NCBI GenBank assembly: GCA_035714625.1
Contig: DASTLT010000169.1
Span: forward strand, 1 to 64,000
From: GCA-003244245 sp035714625
Lineage (GTDB): Bacteria > Actinomycetota > Actinomycetes > Mycobacteriales > Pseudonocardiaceae
Length of the DNA stretch: 64,000 bases
Direction of reading: 5' to 3'
In this document: positions 1-8,704 of the stretch, one piece after another
Position numbering within the stretch: the first letter of the stretch is position 1
Layout: the number at the start of each line of letters is the position of its first letter
Program-made: the position numbers and the translations under genes
Notes under the pieces: generated by a model
Seen by the model: the letters and a program-made list of their open reading frames with translations, nothing else
What the model was told of the DNA's origin: nothing
Database searches by the model: none

Positions 1-2
1 CC

Positions 3-134
3 GCCCAGCTTGCTGCCACCCTCGATCCCGGGGCGCAGGCACCGGGAACTCATCGCGTGCACCCGCACTCGCCTGCGCGAGTGGATGAGCAGCCGTCACC
101 AGAGTGCGGTCGGCGGCCGGGGGAGGGGCGGTGA
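3..134 (+). CDS. C-terminal end of an unidentified upstream gene (partial)
   Basis: An open frame enters from the left edge and ends at a TGA that overlaps the GTG start of the next gene in a GTGA arrangement, the usual sign of translational coupling in this kind of genome. About 43 residues are visible, rich in Pro, Arg and His, with no recognisable domain. A similar coupled pair occurs at 1915-2187/2184-2444, but the visible residues do not resemble the upstream partner there. It may not be a real coding end. Confidence 0.3.
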   Translation, partial: AQLAATLDPGAQAPGTHRVHPHSPARVDEQPSPECGRRPGEGR

Positions 135-427
135 GCCGGCGCAGCTCGGACGTACTGTACGTGCTGCTGCGCGCCGGGTTGCTGACCAGGTCCGAGTTCA
201 GCCCAGCCGAGCAGCGCGTGGTGTTCCGCTTCGGTCAGGCAGCCCCGGACGAGACCGTCGCCGTCGCGGTGGACCTGCTCGATCTCGACCGGCTGGTCCG
301 GTTGTTCCAGGCCGCCCAGGCCGACGCCAAGGCTCGCGGCTACCTCGCCGACGCCATCACCAGAACCGTCACCACGCCGGGCGGCGCACCCGCCCACCGG
401 CCTGGCCCGCCGGCCAGGCCACGCTGA
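131..427 (+). CDS. Small conserved protein, first of two paralogues
   Basis: The 98-residue product begins VSRRSSDVLYVLLR and is nearly identical through residue 85 to the 86-residue product at 2184-2444; it then continues into a divergent Pro/Arg-rich tail. I chose the GTG at 131 because it aligns with the start of the paralogue and has a purine-rich stretch (gggagggg) just upstream. The middle contains an acidic run (AVDLLDLDRLVRLFQ) predicted to be helical. No membrane segment or catalytic motif is seen. Function is unknown. The two copies flank an XRE-TPR regulator, so a role with that regulator or the neighbouring conjugation genes is possible but is inference only. Confidence 0.6.
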   Translation: MSRRSSDVLYVLLRAGLLTRSEFSPAEQRVVFRFGQAAPDETVAVAVDLLDLDRLVRLFQAAQADAKARGYLADAITRTVTTPGGAPAHRPGPPARPR

Positions 428-581
428 GGTCAGCTTCCGGGGCCGGAGCGGCACGGTGCCGGTAGGCGCAGCCGAGGTGCGCAGCCGTACGGTAGGTCCT
501 CCCGCACGCTGGAGGAGGTAAGGGTGCTGACGGCTGCAGAGATCCGGGGGAGCCTCGGCTCCGGCACGGGCAGGTGAGCTG

Positions 582-1790
582 ATGGCCAACGAGGACAGCA
601 AGGCGTTCGGCCGCCGGGTCGCCTTCTATCGAAAGAAGCTGGGGTACTCGCAGCGCCAGCTCGCCGCGGTGATCAACCGGTCGGAGACCTGGGTCAGCCA
701 GGTCGAGCGCGGGGTGCGCAAGATCGACCGGATGTCGGTGCTGCAGCGGCTGGCCGGGGCACTCGCAGTACCGGTCGCCGAGCTGGCACCGGAACAGAGC
801 GTCGTCGCCACGACGAGCGAGACCCCCCCGGCGGTGACCACGCTCAGCCGCACGCTGGCCGCCAGCGACGCGCTGCGCGCGGTGCTGTCCGAGGCGGGTC
901 CGGTCGATCTCGCTGGGCTGGCCGCGCAGTCGGCGCGGGCCTGGGACTACGCGCACGGTTCCCGCGATGACGAGCTCGCTGATCTGCTCGCAACGCTGCT
1001 GCCCGAGCTGGAACAGGCCGAGCAGCACAGCGGGGCCGACCAGCGCCGGCAGGCGAGCGTGGCCAAGGCACAGGCCTATCATGCGGCTGCCGCAGTGCTG
1101 GCCAAGCTCGGCGAGACGGCGGCGGCCTGGGTGGCGGTGGACCGGGCGATCCACGCCGCGCAGCAGGCGGGCGACCCACTGCTGATGGCCGAGGGCGCCT
1201 TCCGGCTGGCCAGTGTCTTCCAGGCCGCGCGGCGATTCGACCTGGCGATGCGCGCTGCCTCGTCGGCTGCTGAGGCGATCGCCGGACTTGTCGAGCAGGG
1301 CGACCAGGCGGCGGTGGCCATGCACGGTGCCCTGCACCTGCAGCTCGCGCTGGCTGCGGCACAGAGCACTGACGCCGACGGGGCGTACGGCCATTTGGAG
1401 ACGGCCCGCCGGGCTGCGGCACAGCTCGGCGCGGACCGCAACGACTATCACACCGAGTTCGGACCGACGAATGTGCTGCTGCACGAGGTCGCGGTGGCCG
1501 TCGAGCTGGGCGATGCCGGGCGGGCCGTGCGGGTGGCCGCCGGCGTGGATGCCGTGTGGCTGTCTCCCGAGCGTCAGGCCCGCCTGCTGATCGACGTGGC
1601 CAGCGCCCATGCCCAACTCCGGCACCCCGAGGCGGTGGTGTCCTCCCTGCGCGAGGCGCTGCGGATCGCCCCGGAGCAGATCGAGACCCATGACCGGGTG
1701 CGGACCCTGGTCGCCGATCTGCTGCGGGGAGACCGCCGCACCTCATCTGAGGTGCAGGAACTCGCCGCCCGGCTGAAGGTCGAGCCGTGA
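582..1790 (+). CDS. XRE-family regulator with TPR-like C-terminal region
   Basis: A 402-residue protein. Residues about 8-62 form a helix-turn-helix of the XRE/Cro-C1 type (FGRRVAFYRKKLGYSQRQLA, then a recognition helix around SETWVSQVERG). The remaining 300 residues are Ala/Leu-rich antiparallel helices typical of the tetratricopeptide-like ligand or peptide-sensing region of actinobacterial regulators. This architecture is known for BldD-like and peptide-responsive repressors. It lies between two copies of a small gene and about 1.4 kb upstream of a conjugation operon, so it is a candidate controller of that element. Two further regulators of the same general architecture lie at 27745 and 28990. 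Confidence 0.85.
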   Translation: MANEDSKAFGRRVAFYRKKLGYSQRQLAAVINRSETWVSQVERGVRKIDRMSVLQRLAGALAVPVAELAPEQSVVATTSETPPAVTTLSRTLAASDALRAVLSEAGPVDLAGLAAQSARAWDYAHGSRDDELADLLATLLPELEQAEQHSGADQRRQASVAKAQAYHAAAAVLAKLGETAAAWVAVDRAIHAAQQAGDPLLMAEGAFRLASVFQAARRFDLAMRAASSAAEAIAGLVEQGDQAAVAMHGALHLQLALAAAQSTDADGAYGHLETARRAAAQLGADRNDYHTEFGPTNVLLHEVAVAVELGDAGRAVRVAAGVDAVWLSPERQARLLIDVASAHAQLRHPEAVVSSLREALRIAPEQIETHDRVRTLVADLLRGDRRTSSEVQELAARLKVEP

Positions 1791-1914
1791 CCCGCAGCTA
1801 GAGAACCGGCATGAAATAAAAGTATTGATTGGTACTTTGAGTGTTGGTACGGTGAGGTTCTCGGCTGTGGCGGGCATCGCAGGTCGAGTTCCGACCGGAC
1901 CAAGGAGAGCCGTC

Positions 1915-2187
1915 GTGACCTTGTACTTCAGCATCACCCCCGACCTGTCGACCCACGCGCGCCTGGTGCGGCAGGACGTGCCGTCGTTGGTGCTCTCCGA
2001 CGGGTCCGCGACGGTGTGGCTGACTCCGGGAGAAGGGCCACAGGCAGCCTGGGAAGCGGCCCGGGTGGCAGCGATACTGGCGCGGGCCGCCGAGGCATTC
2101 GGCCGGGAATGTCAGCACCTGGCCGACCGGTACTCGTCCGCTGATCAGCGGGCCCTCGACCCGGCGGCGCAGGGGGCAGGGCGATGA
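1915..2187 (+). CDS. Small hypothetical protein coupled to the next gene
   Basis: A 90-residue product starting VTLYFSITPD. I chose the GTG at 1915 because of the well-placed AAGGAGAG about six bases upstream; a longer frame from 1825 has no such site. The stop overlaps the ATG of the following small gene (ATGA), so the two are co-translated. The sequence has a short beta-rich start and a helical Ala-rich second half, with no motif I recognise. It probably belongs to the regulatory/accessory module at the head of the conjugation region. Confidence 0.6.
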   Translation: MTLYFSITPDLSTHARLVRQDVPSLVLSDGSATVWLTPGEGPQAAWEAARVAAILARAAEAFGRECQHLADRYSSADQRALDPAAQGAGR

Positions 2188-2444
2188 GTCGCCGAAGCTC
2201 CGACGTGCTGTACGTGCTGCTGCGGATGGGATTGCTGCTCAAGTCTGAGTTCCGCCCGGCTGAGCAGCGAGTGGTGTTCCGTTTCGGCGAGGTCACCCGG
2301 GACGAGACCGTCGCCGTCGCGGTGGACCTGCTCGACCTCGACCGGCTGGTCCGGTTGTTCCAGGCCGCCCAAGCCGACGCCAAGGCCCGCGGCTATGTGG
2401 CCGACGCGATCACCCGCACTGTCACCAAGCCCGGCCGCAAGTAG
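2184..2444 (+). CDS. Small conserved protein, second of two paralogues
   Basis: An 86-residue product (MSRRSSDVLYVLLRMG...) nearly identical to the product of 131-427, most strongly from DETVAVAVDLL to the C-terminus. It overlaps the preceding gene by four bases and is therefore coupled to it. No catalytic signature or membrane segment is visible. The two copies around the XRE-TPR gene indicate a local duplication. Function unknown. Confidence 0.65.
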   Translation: MSRRSSDVLYVLLRMGLLLKSEFRPAEQRVVFRFGEVTRDETVAVAVDLLDLDRLVRLFQAAQADAKARGYVADAITRTVTKPGRK

Positions 2445-2468
2445 GGGTGGCCACGGGAAAGTGGGTGG

Positions 2469-2852
2469 TCACGGCCCGCTGCCGTAGGGGCGGGTCAGGA
2501 TCTCCAGGTTGTGCCCGTTGGGGTCGTCGAAGTAGAACCCCCGTCCGCCGTCACGGTGGTTGATCTCGCCGCGCTGCTGGTGGTGAGGGTCGGCGTAGTA
2601 GGTCAGGTTGCGCTCCCCGAGGCGTGCGAAGATCACATCGAACTCTGCCTCGCTGACCAGGAACGCGTAGTGCTGCGGTGCGATGTCGGCGTCGGTGTCC
2701 AGGTAGTCCAGCGCCACGCCGTTGGCCAGTTGCACCCCCACGAATGGTCCCCACGGCGTGGGCGCGGGCAGGCCCAGTATGCCGGTCAGGAAGCTCGCGG
2801 CGGCCTTCTTGTCCCGGGCCATGACGATGGTGTGGTTGAGTTCGATGGCCAT
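2469..2852 (-). CDS. VOC (glyoxalase/bleomycin-resistance fold) family protein
   Basis: A 127-residue protein, the usual length for a single VOC unit. It starts MAIELNHTIVMARD, with the conserved first-strand His, and ends with the metal-ligand pattern GFYFDDPNGHNLEILTRPY, typical of glyoxalase and dioxygenase relatives. The chosen ATG at 2852 has an AGGAGGGATC ribosome-binding site; an in-frame ATG 17 codons upstream lacks one. Members of this superfamily use a divalent metal for isomerase, dioxygenase or resistance functions, and the substrate cannot be told from sequence. It is convergent with the preceding small gene and transcribed away from the conjugation operon. Confidence 0.85.
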   Translation of the reverse strand: MAIELNHTIVMARDKKAAASFLTGILGLPAPTPWGPFVGVQLANGVALDYLDTDADIAPQHYAFLVSEAEFDVIFARLGERNLTYYADPHHQQRGEINHRDGGRGFYFDDPNGHNLEILTRPYGSGP

Positions 2853-3229
2853 CGGGATCCCTCCTGCCTGATTGTCGTTGATAAGTTGACTGTAGGCGCT
2901 CATCCGCGCGCACCCAGGGGGCGGAGGGACTACGGCAGGTTAAATATTGCGCCATCCGGGCGGTTCACCGGTACGTGACGCCTCCTGGGCCCTGCCAGCC
3001 AGGCACCGCACTACTCGGTGGCTGGAGGCGGCGGCCGATGCCCTGCCGACCCCGGAGGGTGTCCGCCCGGGTCATAGGACATGATCCAGACGAATGCGCC
3101 AGAGCCCAGGAGGGTGAGTACAAGGAGTGACCCCGCAGGCGCGCTTAGGAACGCCTCCCCTATGGTACCCATAAACTTCGGGCGCCGCTCGGTGTTCAGC
3201 CATGATCGACCGAACCCCTGGGGGTTGCG
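2853..3229. other. Intergenic region between the VOC gene and the conjugation operon
   Basis: This 377-base gap separates divergently transcribed genes, so it should carry promoters in both directions. It contains AT-rich patches unusual for the window (around 2938-2950 and 3160-3180, the latter with a TATGGT that could be a -10 element for the conjugation operon). I see no convincing coding frame: a long reverse-strand frame here has no domain and runs into the next gene. Confidence 0.4.
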
Positions 3230-3484
3230 ATGTACCTGACCGTGGTTGCCCAGGCGGAGTTGGGCACAAACAACCTGCGGGAGTGGATGCTGAACAACAT
3301 CATCCCGCTGCTGTTGCTGGCGGTGGCGGTGCTGCTGTTGTGGCTGGGTGGGGGAAAGGGGGACAACGCCGGGGTGATGCGTCGGGTGGGGGGTGTGATC
3401 ATCGCGCTGGGGATCATCGGGCTCGCGGTCTCCGGTGCCGGGGTGCAACTGGGGACCTGGATCGCCGGCCTGTTCAGCGGGTGA
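3230..3484 (+). CDS. Small membrane protein, first gene of the conjugation operon
   Basis: An 84-residue product. After a short N-terminal part (MYLTVVAQAELGTNNLREWML) there are two hydrophobic segments, about residues 24-40 (IIPLLLLAVAVLLLWLG) and 53-80. This is the size and topology of VirB2/TrbC-like pilins or of the small membrane proteins that open actinobacterial conjugation operons. It lies directly upstream of a TcpE/PrgI-size membrane protein and a VirB4 ATPase, with seven bases to the next start. A pilin role is an inference from position and size; no sequence motif proves it. Confidence 0.7.
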   Translation: MYLTVVAQAELGTNNLREWMLNNIIPLLLLAVAVLLLWLGGGKGDNAGVMRRVGGVIIALGIIGLAVSGAGVQLGTWIAGLFSG

Positions 3485-3491
3485 GGTTGGC

Positions 3492-3932
3492 GTGCGCATC
3501 CGCACCGATGACGAGGTCTACCGGGTCGATTCGGTCTGGCTGGGCCCGCCGAAGGCGACGTTTCCCTGGCGGACGAGGTATGTGTCCTGGGGGGTGGGCA
3601 CGGTGGTGTTCCTGGTGGTGTTGGGCATCGAGCGTCAGATGGGGATCGGGTTCGGGTTTTTCTCCACCGTCTGGGGTCTGCTGGTCACGATCCTGCTCAC
3701 CCGGGTGATCGGGTCCCGGATCAGCCATGAGCGCCCGTTGCTGGCGGTGGCGGCGATGTGGAGTCGTGAGCTGGTCACGCCGCGGGAGAACACCGCCGCC
3801 AGCGGGGGTGCGGCGAGTGCGGCGCAGATCCAGATCCGGCCGAGCCGTCCCCGGCCCGGTCAGCGCTCGCGGCCCGGGGTCGGGCGGGTCAGGAAGCGCC
3901 GTGTCGGCCGGGTCAGGAAGAAGGGCAGCTAG
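3492..3932 (+). CDS. TcpE/PrgI-like membrane protein of the conjugation apparatus
   Basis: A 146-residue protein starting VRIRTDDEVYRVDSVWLGPPKATFPWRT, with two closely spaced membrane segments (about residues 34-50 and 56-72) and a basic Arg-rich C-terminus. The GTG at 3492 follows a GAGG site. Proteins of this size with a paired membrane segment lie immediately before the VirB4 ATPase in Tn916/ICEBs1-type systems (TcpE, ConD/PrgI), and the same order is seen here. Its stop is directly followed by the GTG of the ATPase, so the two are translated together. The family assignment is mainly from context. Confidence 0.6.
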   Translation: MRIRTDDEVYRVDSVWLGPPKATFPWRTRYVSWGVGTVVFLVVLGIERQMGIGFGFFSTVWGLLVTILLTRVIGSRISHERPLLAVAAMWSRELVTPRENTAASGGAASAAQIQIRPSRPRPGQRSRPGVGRVRKRRVGRVRKKGS

Positions 3933-6686
3933 GTGTTTGGGCTGGGACGTCGAGGTGGCCATAAGCTGCCCGGGGAGGCGGTGGCCCCCACCTACACCCC
4001 GTCGATCGCGCTGCGCTGTATCGACGGGCATCTGGTACGTACTGCGCACGAGGTCTACGCCTGGTACCGGCTGGCGCCGCAGCGCTGGTCGTTTCGTTCC
4101 GATGCACAACGCCAGGACCTGATTCACGCCATCGCCGGCCAGTACGCCGAGTTGCAGGGCCGGTGGCTGCATCTGCGGGTGACCACCCGGCCGTATCCGA
4201 TCCGGATGTGGGCTGAGGCGCACGTGCGCAATGCGGTGAACCGGCTGCCCGACGTGGACGAGGCGTTGTCCTTCGACGACTACCTGGTCGGTGAGCAGCA
4301 GCAGTTGCTGGGTCGGTCGATGGCCGAGAAGGAAGTCTATCTGGGGGTGCAGGTGCAGACCCGCACCCTGGTCGACCGGGCGGTGGAGCGGGCCGCGCCG
4401 GTGCTGCGCCGGGTGTTCCCCAGCGCGGTGGACGCCGAACTGGTCGCCCTCGACGCCGAGATCGAGCACCTGGACCAGGTGATCGGGACGGCCGGGTTGG
4501 AAGGCCGCCCGATCAGCGCGGAGGAGATGTCCTGGCTGATGCACCGGTCGTGCTCGCTGGGCCTGCCCGCGCCGCGCAACCTGCCTGCCGCGCCCGGAGT
4601 GGGCTGGGAGCCGGAGGATTTGGCCAGCTTCACCGACGCCGCGGACTTTCACGCCGAGCCCTATGCCCCCACACTGACCGTGCGCGGCCGTACCGGTTCC
4701 AATGCCGGGACCACCCGGCACCTGGCGGTGCTGACCGTGGGACAGATGCACGGGCTGGCCATCCCGGAGATCGACGACCCCTGGGTGCAGCGTGCCGACC
4801 GGCTGCCCGCCGGAGTGGAGTGGTCGGCCCGGATTTACGTGCGCCGTCCCGAGGATGTGGCCGGGGAACTGGCCCGGCAGATGAACAAGGTGCGCTCGCA
4901 GGTGCGCCACTACACCGACGAGCACGACCTGGAGCCACCCCAGTCGCTGGCCCGCCAGGCCGCCCGGGTGCTGGAGATCGACGACGAGATGACTTCCGGG
5001 TTCACCGCGCTGGCCACCCGGGTGCGCTCCTGGTGGCGGCTGAGCGTCGCGGGCCCCACCCAGAAGGATGCCCTGCGGCTGGCTCAGCAGTTGCTCGACC
5101 TGTACAAGCCCAAGGTCGCGATCGAGCACCCCGAGGCGCAGTACGCGCTGGCCCGGGAGTTCATCCCGGGCGAGCCGCTGTCCTCCGGGGCCTATCTGCG
5201 CCGGGGGTCGGTGGTCTGGGCGGCCTCTGCGGTGCCGACGGCCACCGCGGAGGTAGGGGACCGGCGCGGCATCCTGTTGGGCGAGACGTGCACCGCCACC
5301 CGTCGTCCGGTGGCCTGGGACCCCTGGATGGCGCAGGAGATCCGGGATTCCTCGGGCCTGACTGCATTGGTGGCCGGGCTCGGTGGTGGGAAGTCGTTCC
5401 TCGGTGGCGGGATTGTGTATAAGACGTTGCGGGCCGGGGCGTACTGGACCCTGCTGGATCCTTCGGGTCCGCTGACCAGGCTGTGTGAGTTACCTGAGTT
5501 GCGGCCCTATGCCCGGCCGATCAACCTGCTCAATGCCCAGCCGGGCATTCTCAATCCTTACCGGGTGGTCGCTGAGCCGGAGCTGGTGCATTTTTTGGAT
5601 GAGGAGGATCCGGAACGGGCCTGGCGGCGGGAGAAGGCGCTGACCGCAGCTACCCGGCGGCGGCTGGTGCTCGACGTGCTCACCGGGGTGCTGCCGTTTG
5701 AGGTGGCCCGGATGGCGCAGACCCGGATTGTGCTGTTGCGGGCGGTGCGGGCGGTGGGTGGGCGCCCCGATGCGCACCCCGGGCAAGTGTTCGAGATCTT
5801 GCGCCGGGATCCGTCCGAACATCACGAGCATGCCGTGGTGGTGGCCGACTTTCTCGACGAGATGCGGGAGCGGATGTCGTTGCTCATTCCCGACGAGGGG
5901 GCCGATCCCTATACCGAGGTGCGCGACGACCGGCTGACCGTGCTGACCATGACCGGGCTGAACCTGCCCAAGGACGGGGTGGGGCGCGAGCACTGGACCG
6001 ATGCCGAGGCGCTGGGCATCGAGCTGTTGAACCTGGCCGCGTGGCTGACCCAGCGTTCGATCTATGAGCGGCCCCGGGATCAGCGCAAGGGGGTCTGGAT
6101 CGACGAGGCGTTCTTCCTGTCCGAAGTGCCCACCGGCCGGGTACTGATGAACCGGTTCGCCCGCGACTCGCGGAAGTGGAATGTGCGGGTGCTGCTGTCG
6201 TCACAGATCCCGGCGGACTTCCTGAAGATCCAGGGCTTCGTGTCGCTGCTGGACTCGGTGTTTGTCGGGCGGCTGGACGACGGGCCCGCGCAGGCCGACG
6301 CGCTGCGGTTGCTCAAGGTGCCGGTCGACGCCGGCTATGAGCACGTAGTAGCCGCGTTGGGTCGCCGTCCCGGCGGGGACCGGCTGGCCACCGAACGGGA
6401 CCGGGCTCCGCGGCAGTTCATCTTCGGTGACGGCGCGGGCGGGGTCGAGCGGATCCGGGTGGACTTCTCCGGCCCGCACCTGGAGCACCTGTGCGCCGTG
6501 CTGGACACCACCCCCGACGCCCAGCGCCGCAACATCCCGACCAGGCCGGAGGCCGCCACCCTCCAGCCCGATCGGGAGGCGGCCACCGGTCAGGTGCTGG
6601 GCCAGGGCGGCGCTGAGTTCGACCCGAAACTGAACGGGGAGCTGGAGGCGGCCGCGGACGAACCGACCGCCAGGGCGAACGCGTGA
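3933..6686 (+). CDS. VirB4/ConE-type conjugation ATPase
   Basis: A 917-residue protein. The N-terminal half resembles the TcpE-interacting region of conjugation ATPases; the C-terminal half is a P-loop ATPase. Walker A is GLGGGKS at about residues 482-488 and Walker B is GVWIDEAFF, with the acidic pair near 724-725. A later LLSSQIPADF segment fits the Gln/Arg sensor region of VirB4/HerA/FtsK-type ATPases. It powers assembly of the transfer channel or substrate movement at the membrane. The GTG start touches the previous stop, and its own stop overlaps the next GTG (GTGA), so it sits inside a tightly coupled operon. Confidence 0.88.
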   Translation: MFGLGRRGGHKLPGEAVAPTYTPSIALRCIDGHLVRTAHEVYAWYRLAPQRWSFRSDAQRQDLIHAIAGQYAELQGRWLHLRVTTRPYPIRMWAEAHVRNAVNRLPDVDEALSFDDYLVGEQQQLLGRSMAEKEVYLGVQVQTRTLVDRAVERAAPVLRRVFPSAVDAELVALDAEIEHLDQVIGTAGLEGRPISAEEMSWLMHRSCSLGLPAPRNLPAAPGVGWEPEDLASFTDAADFHAEPYAPTLTVRGRTGSNAGTTRHLAVLTVGQMHGLAIPEIDDPWVQRADRLPAGVEWSARIYVRRPEDVAGELARQMNKVRSQVRHYTDEHDLEPPQSLARQAARVLEIDDEMTSGFTALATRVRSWWRLSVAGPTQKDALRLAQQLLDLYKPKVAIEHPEAQYALAREFIPGEPLSSGAYLRRGSVVWAASAVPTATAEVGDRRGILLGETCTATRRPVAWDPWMAQEIRDSSGLTALVAGLGGGKSFLGGGIVYKTLRAGAYWTLLDPSGPLTRLCELPELRPYARPINLLNAQPGILNPYRVVAEPELVHFLDEEDPERAWRREKALTAATRRRLVLDVLTGVLPFEVARMAQTRIVLLRAVRAVGGRPDAHPGQVFEILRRDPSEHHEHAVVVADFLDEMRERMSLLIPDEGADPYTEVRDDRLTVLTMTGLNLPKDGVGREHWTDAEALGIELLNLAAWLTQRSIYERPRDQRKGVWIDEAFFLSEVPTGRVLMNRFARDSRKWNVRVLLSSQIPADFLKIQGFVSLLDSVFVGRLDDGPAQADALRLLKVPVDAGYEHVVAALGRRPGGDRLATERDRAPRQFIFGDGAGGVERIRVDFSGPHLEHLCAVLDTTPDAQRRNIPTRPEAATLQPDREAATGQVLGQGGAEFDPKLNGELEAAADEPTARANA

Positions 6687-8686
6687 TCATCCGGCTGGTG
6701 TTCGTCATGGTGCTCGCGCTGCTGGGGGTCCAGGCGCTGCTGGGCGTGCCCGCGTGGGCGCAGGTCCCCGGCGTGGAGGACTGCAAGGAGGCGCCTAACC
6801 CGGAACGGCCCGGAGCCGGCATGGTCGGCGCGCTGGATCCGACACCGCTGGAGGCAGGCGCGCCGGACAGCGTGTACCGGGAGGTCGGCTACGCCGGGCT
6901 GGTCTGGCACACCTACGACCTGGGCTGTGGCCCCTCGGGGGTGCGCAACCCGGAAGCGGTGATCGATACCTGGACCGGCAACCTGCTGTTCAACGTCGGC
7001 AAGGTGATCGTCGGCGCGGCCAACGGGCTGCACTACGCACTGGCCGACGGGGGCCTGCTCGCCCCACTGGACGACCTGATCGTCTCCGGTACCGCCGGGC
7101 TCTATGACAGCGTGTACGCGCCCTGGCTCGGGTTGGTCGCCGTGCTGCTGGCGATCGTGATGTTCCGCTCGATCTGGCGGGGTGACCTGGCCACCGTCAG
7201 CAAGCGGGCGGCCTGGGCACTGGCCGGCATCTGGCTGGCCGCGGCGACCTACCTCACGCCGATCTTGTACACCCAGGTGCTCGACGAGGTGCTGGTGAAC
7301 GGCAGCAACCAGGTCCGGACCGGGTTCCTGCAGGAGGTCGGGATCGAGCAGCGCGACGCGCTGCCGACCCTGCTGCACGACCAGATCGTCTACCGCAACT
7401 GGCTGCGCGGGGAGTTCGGCTCTCCGGACGGGCCACAGGCCCAGCAACTGGGCCGGGATCTGGTGCGCGCGCAGGCCTACACCAAACAGGAGATCGCCCA
7501 GGGCGCGGACGACCCGAGCTCGGGGGTGGAGGCCCGCAAGAAACAGGAGTACGAGACCATCGCCACCCGCACCGGCAGCGCTTACGGCTACTTCCAGGGG
7601 GTGGACGGCAGCCGGATCGGGGTCGGGTTCCTGGCCGCACTGCAGTCGGGCATGTTCGCGCTGTTCCAGTTGCTCTCCCAGGCCGCATTGCTGCTGGCCC
7701 AGATCGTGTTGCGGGTGGTCGTGCTGCTGGGCCCGGTGATCGGCCTGGTCGCGATCCTGTACCACGAGCTGCTACGCGGGATCGGCCGGGCGGTGGGCGC
7801 CGCGTTGCTCAACGTCATCGTGCTCTCGGCGTTGACCGCCCTGCACGCCCTGGTCCTGGTGTGGGTGTTCAACCCTGCCCACAGCATGTCGGTGCTGGCC
7901 CAGATGCTGCTCGCCGGGCTGATCACGCTGGTGATGTTGCTGGTGGCGCGTCCGGTCCGGCGGATGTGGCAGATGGTGCAGCTCTCGGTCGGCGCCGTGG
8001 GGGGCACGGTGCCCGCCGCTGCGCCGGGAGTGCTGGCCCGGTTGCGGCGACGCCCGGCGGGCGAGGAACCCACCGCCTCGGAGCGGTTCTGGGACGAGAC
8101 CCGCGGGGGCGTTCCAGGTACGGCGGGTGACGCCGCCCCCGGCCGGCCTCGTCCGGAAGGGGGCGTCCCGGTGACGGCCACCGCGCAGCGGTTGGACCGC
8201 CCGGGCAGTGGGCCGTCCGTGGTCCCGGTGCCCGTTGCGCTTGACCCGGGCCGGCCAGGTACCGCCCCCTGGTCACGGCCGGGGCACGACGGCGCTGCGG
8301 CGCTGCCGGCCGGATCCGGGTCCGGGTCCGGGCCGGCTGGGCCGGCGTCGGCTGGGTCTGGGTCGGCTGGGTCTGGGTCGGCTGGGTCGTCAGGGTGGGG
8401 TGGGCACGGTTCCCGCCTGGATCCGGTGCCCGCACTGCCGGCCGAACACAGCTCCACCGCCAGCGCCCGCAGCCGGTTGTCGGACGTGTCGCCGGTGGTC
8501 CAGACCACGAGTTGGGACCGGGTCGACGACGAGCCGGTGTACGTGCCGTCCCGGTCGGCGACACCGCCCGCAGAGCCGCGCCGGGCCGAGCTGGAGGAGG
8601 TCGCCGGCCGGCCGGTGTGGGTGGTGTACCGGCCCTCGGCCGGGCTCGAGGTCAACGACGGTGACAGCGGCCGGGCCGCAGACTGA
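6683..8686 (+). CDS. VirB6/ConG-like polytopic conjugation protein
   Basis: A 667-residue protein. An N-terminal signal-like segment (residues 1-24, ending near AWAQV) is followed by an extracellular domain and several membrane helices (about residues 140-160, 175-195 and a cluster at 310-440), as in VirB6/ConG/TrbL proteins that form the inner-membrane pore. The last 230 residues are a soluble Pro/Gly/Ser-rich tail with a Ser-Gly-rich repeat. It overlaps the ATPase gene by four bases and is followed after 18 bases by a TcpC-like gene. Assignment rests on topology and position. Confidence 0.78.
   Translation: MIIRLVFVMVLALLGVQALLGVPAWAQVPGVEDCKEAPNPERPGAGMVGALDPTPLEAGAPDSVYREVGYAGLVWHTYDLGCGPSGVRNPEAVIDTWTGNLLFNVGKVIVGAANGLHYALADGGLLAPLDDLIVSGTAGLYDSVYAPWLGLVAVLLAIVMFRSIWRGDLATVSKRAAWALAGIWLAAATYLTPILYTQVLDEVLVNGSNQVRTGFLQEVGIEQRDALPTLLHDQIVYRNWLRGEFGSPDGPQAQQLGRDLVRAQAYTKQEIAQGADDPSSGVEARKKQEYETIATRTGSAYGYFQGVDGSRIGVGFLAALQSGMFALFQLLSQAALLLAQIVLRVVVLLGPVIGLVAILYHELLRGIGRAVGAALLNVIVLSALTALHALVLVWVFNPAHSMSVLAQMLLAGLITLVMLLVARPVRRMWQMVQLSVGAVGGTVPAAAPGVLARLRRRPAGEEPTASERFWDETRGGVPGTAGDAAPGRPRPEGGVPVTATAQRLDRPGSGPSVVPVPVALDPGRPGTAPWSRPGHDGAAALPAGSGSGSGPAGPASAGSGSAGSGSAGSSGWGGHGSRLDPVPALPAEHSSTASARSRLSDVSPVVQTTSWDRVDDEPVYVPSRSATPPAEPRRAELEEVAGRPVWVVYRPSAGLEVNDGDSGRAAD
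8340..8394 (+). repeat. Short tandem repeat encoding a Ser-Gly-rich linker
   Basis: Within the VirB6-like gene the unit gctgggtctgggtcg repeats about three times with small variations, giving Ser-Ala-Gly-Ser-Gly repeats in the C-terminal tail. It looks like a slippage-prone linker with no separate function. Confidence 0.7.
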
Positions 8687-8704
8687 GCGGGGGAGGGCAG
8701 CGCA

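Noticed and set aside
369..1691. Long reverse-strand frame of about 440 codons
   Set aside because: It is antisense to the XRE-TPR regulator and arises from high GC third positions; no domain and low-complexity composition. The same holds for long antisense frames at 3474-5129, 16616-18172, 23957-25582 and 35907-37754.
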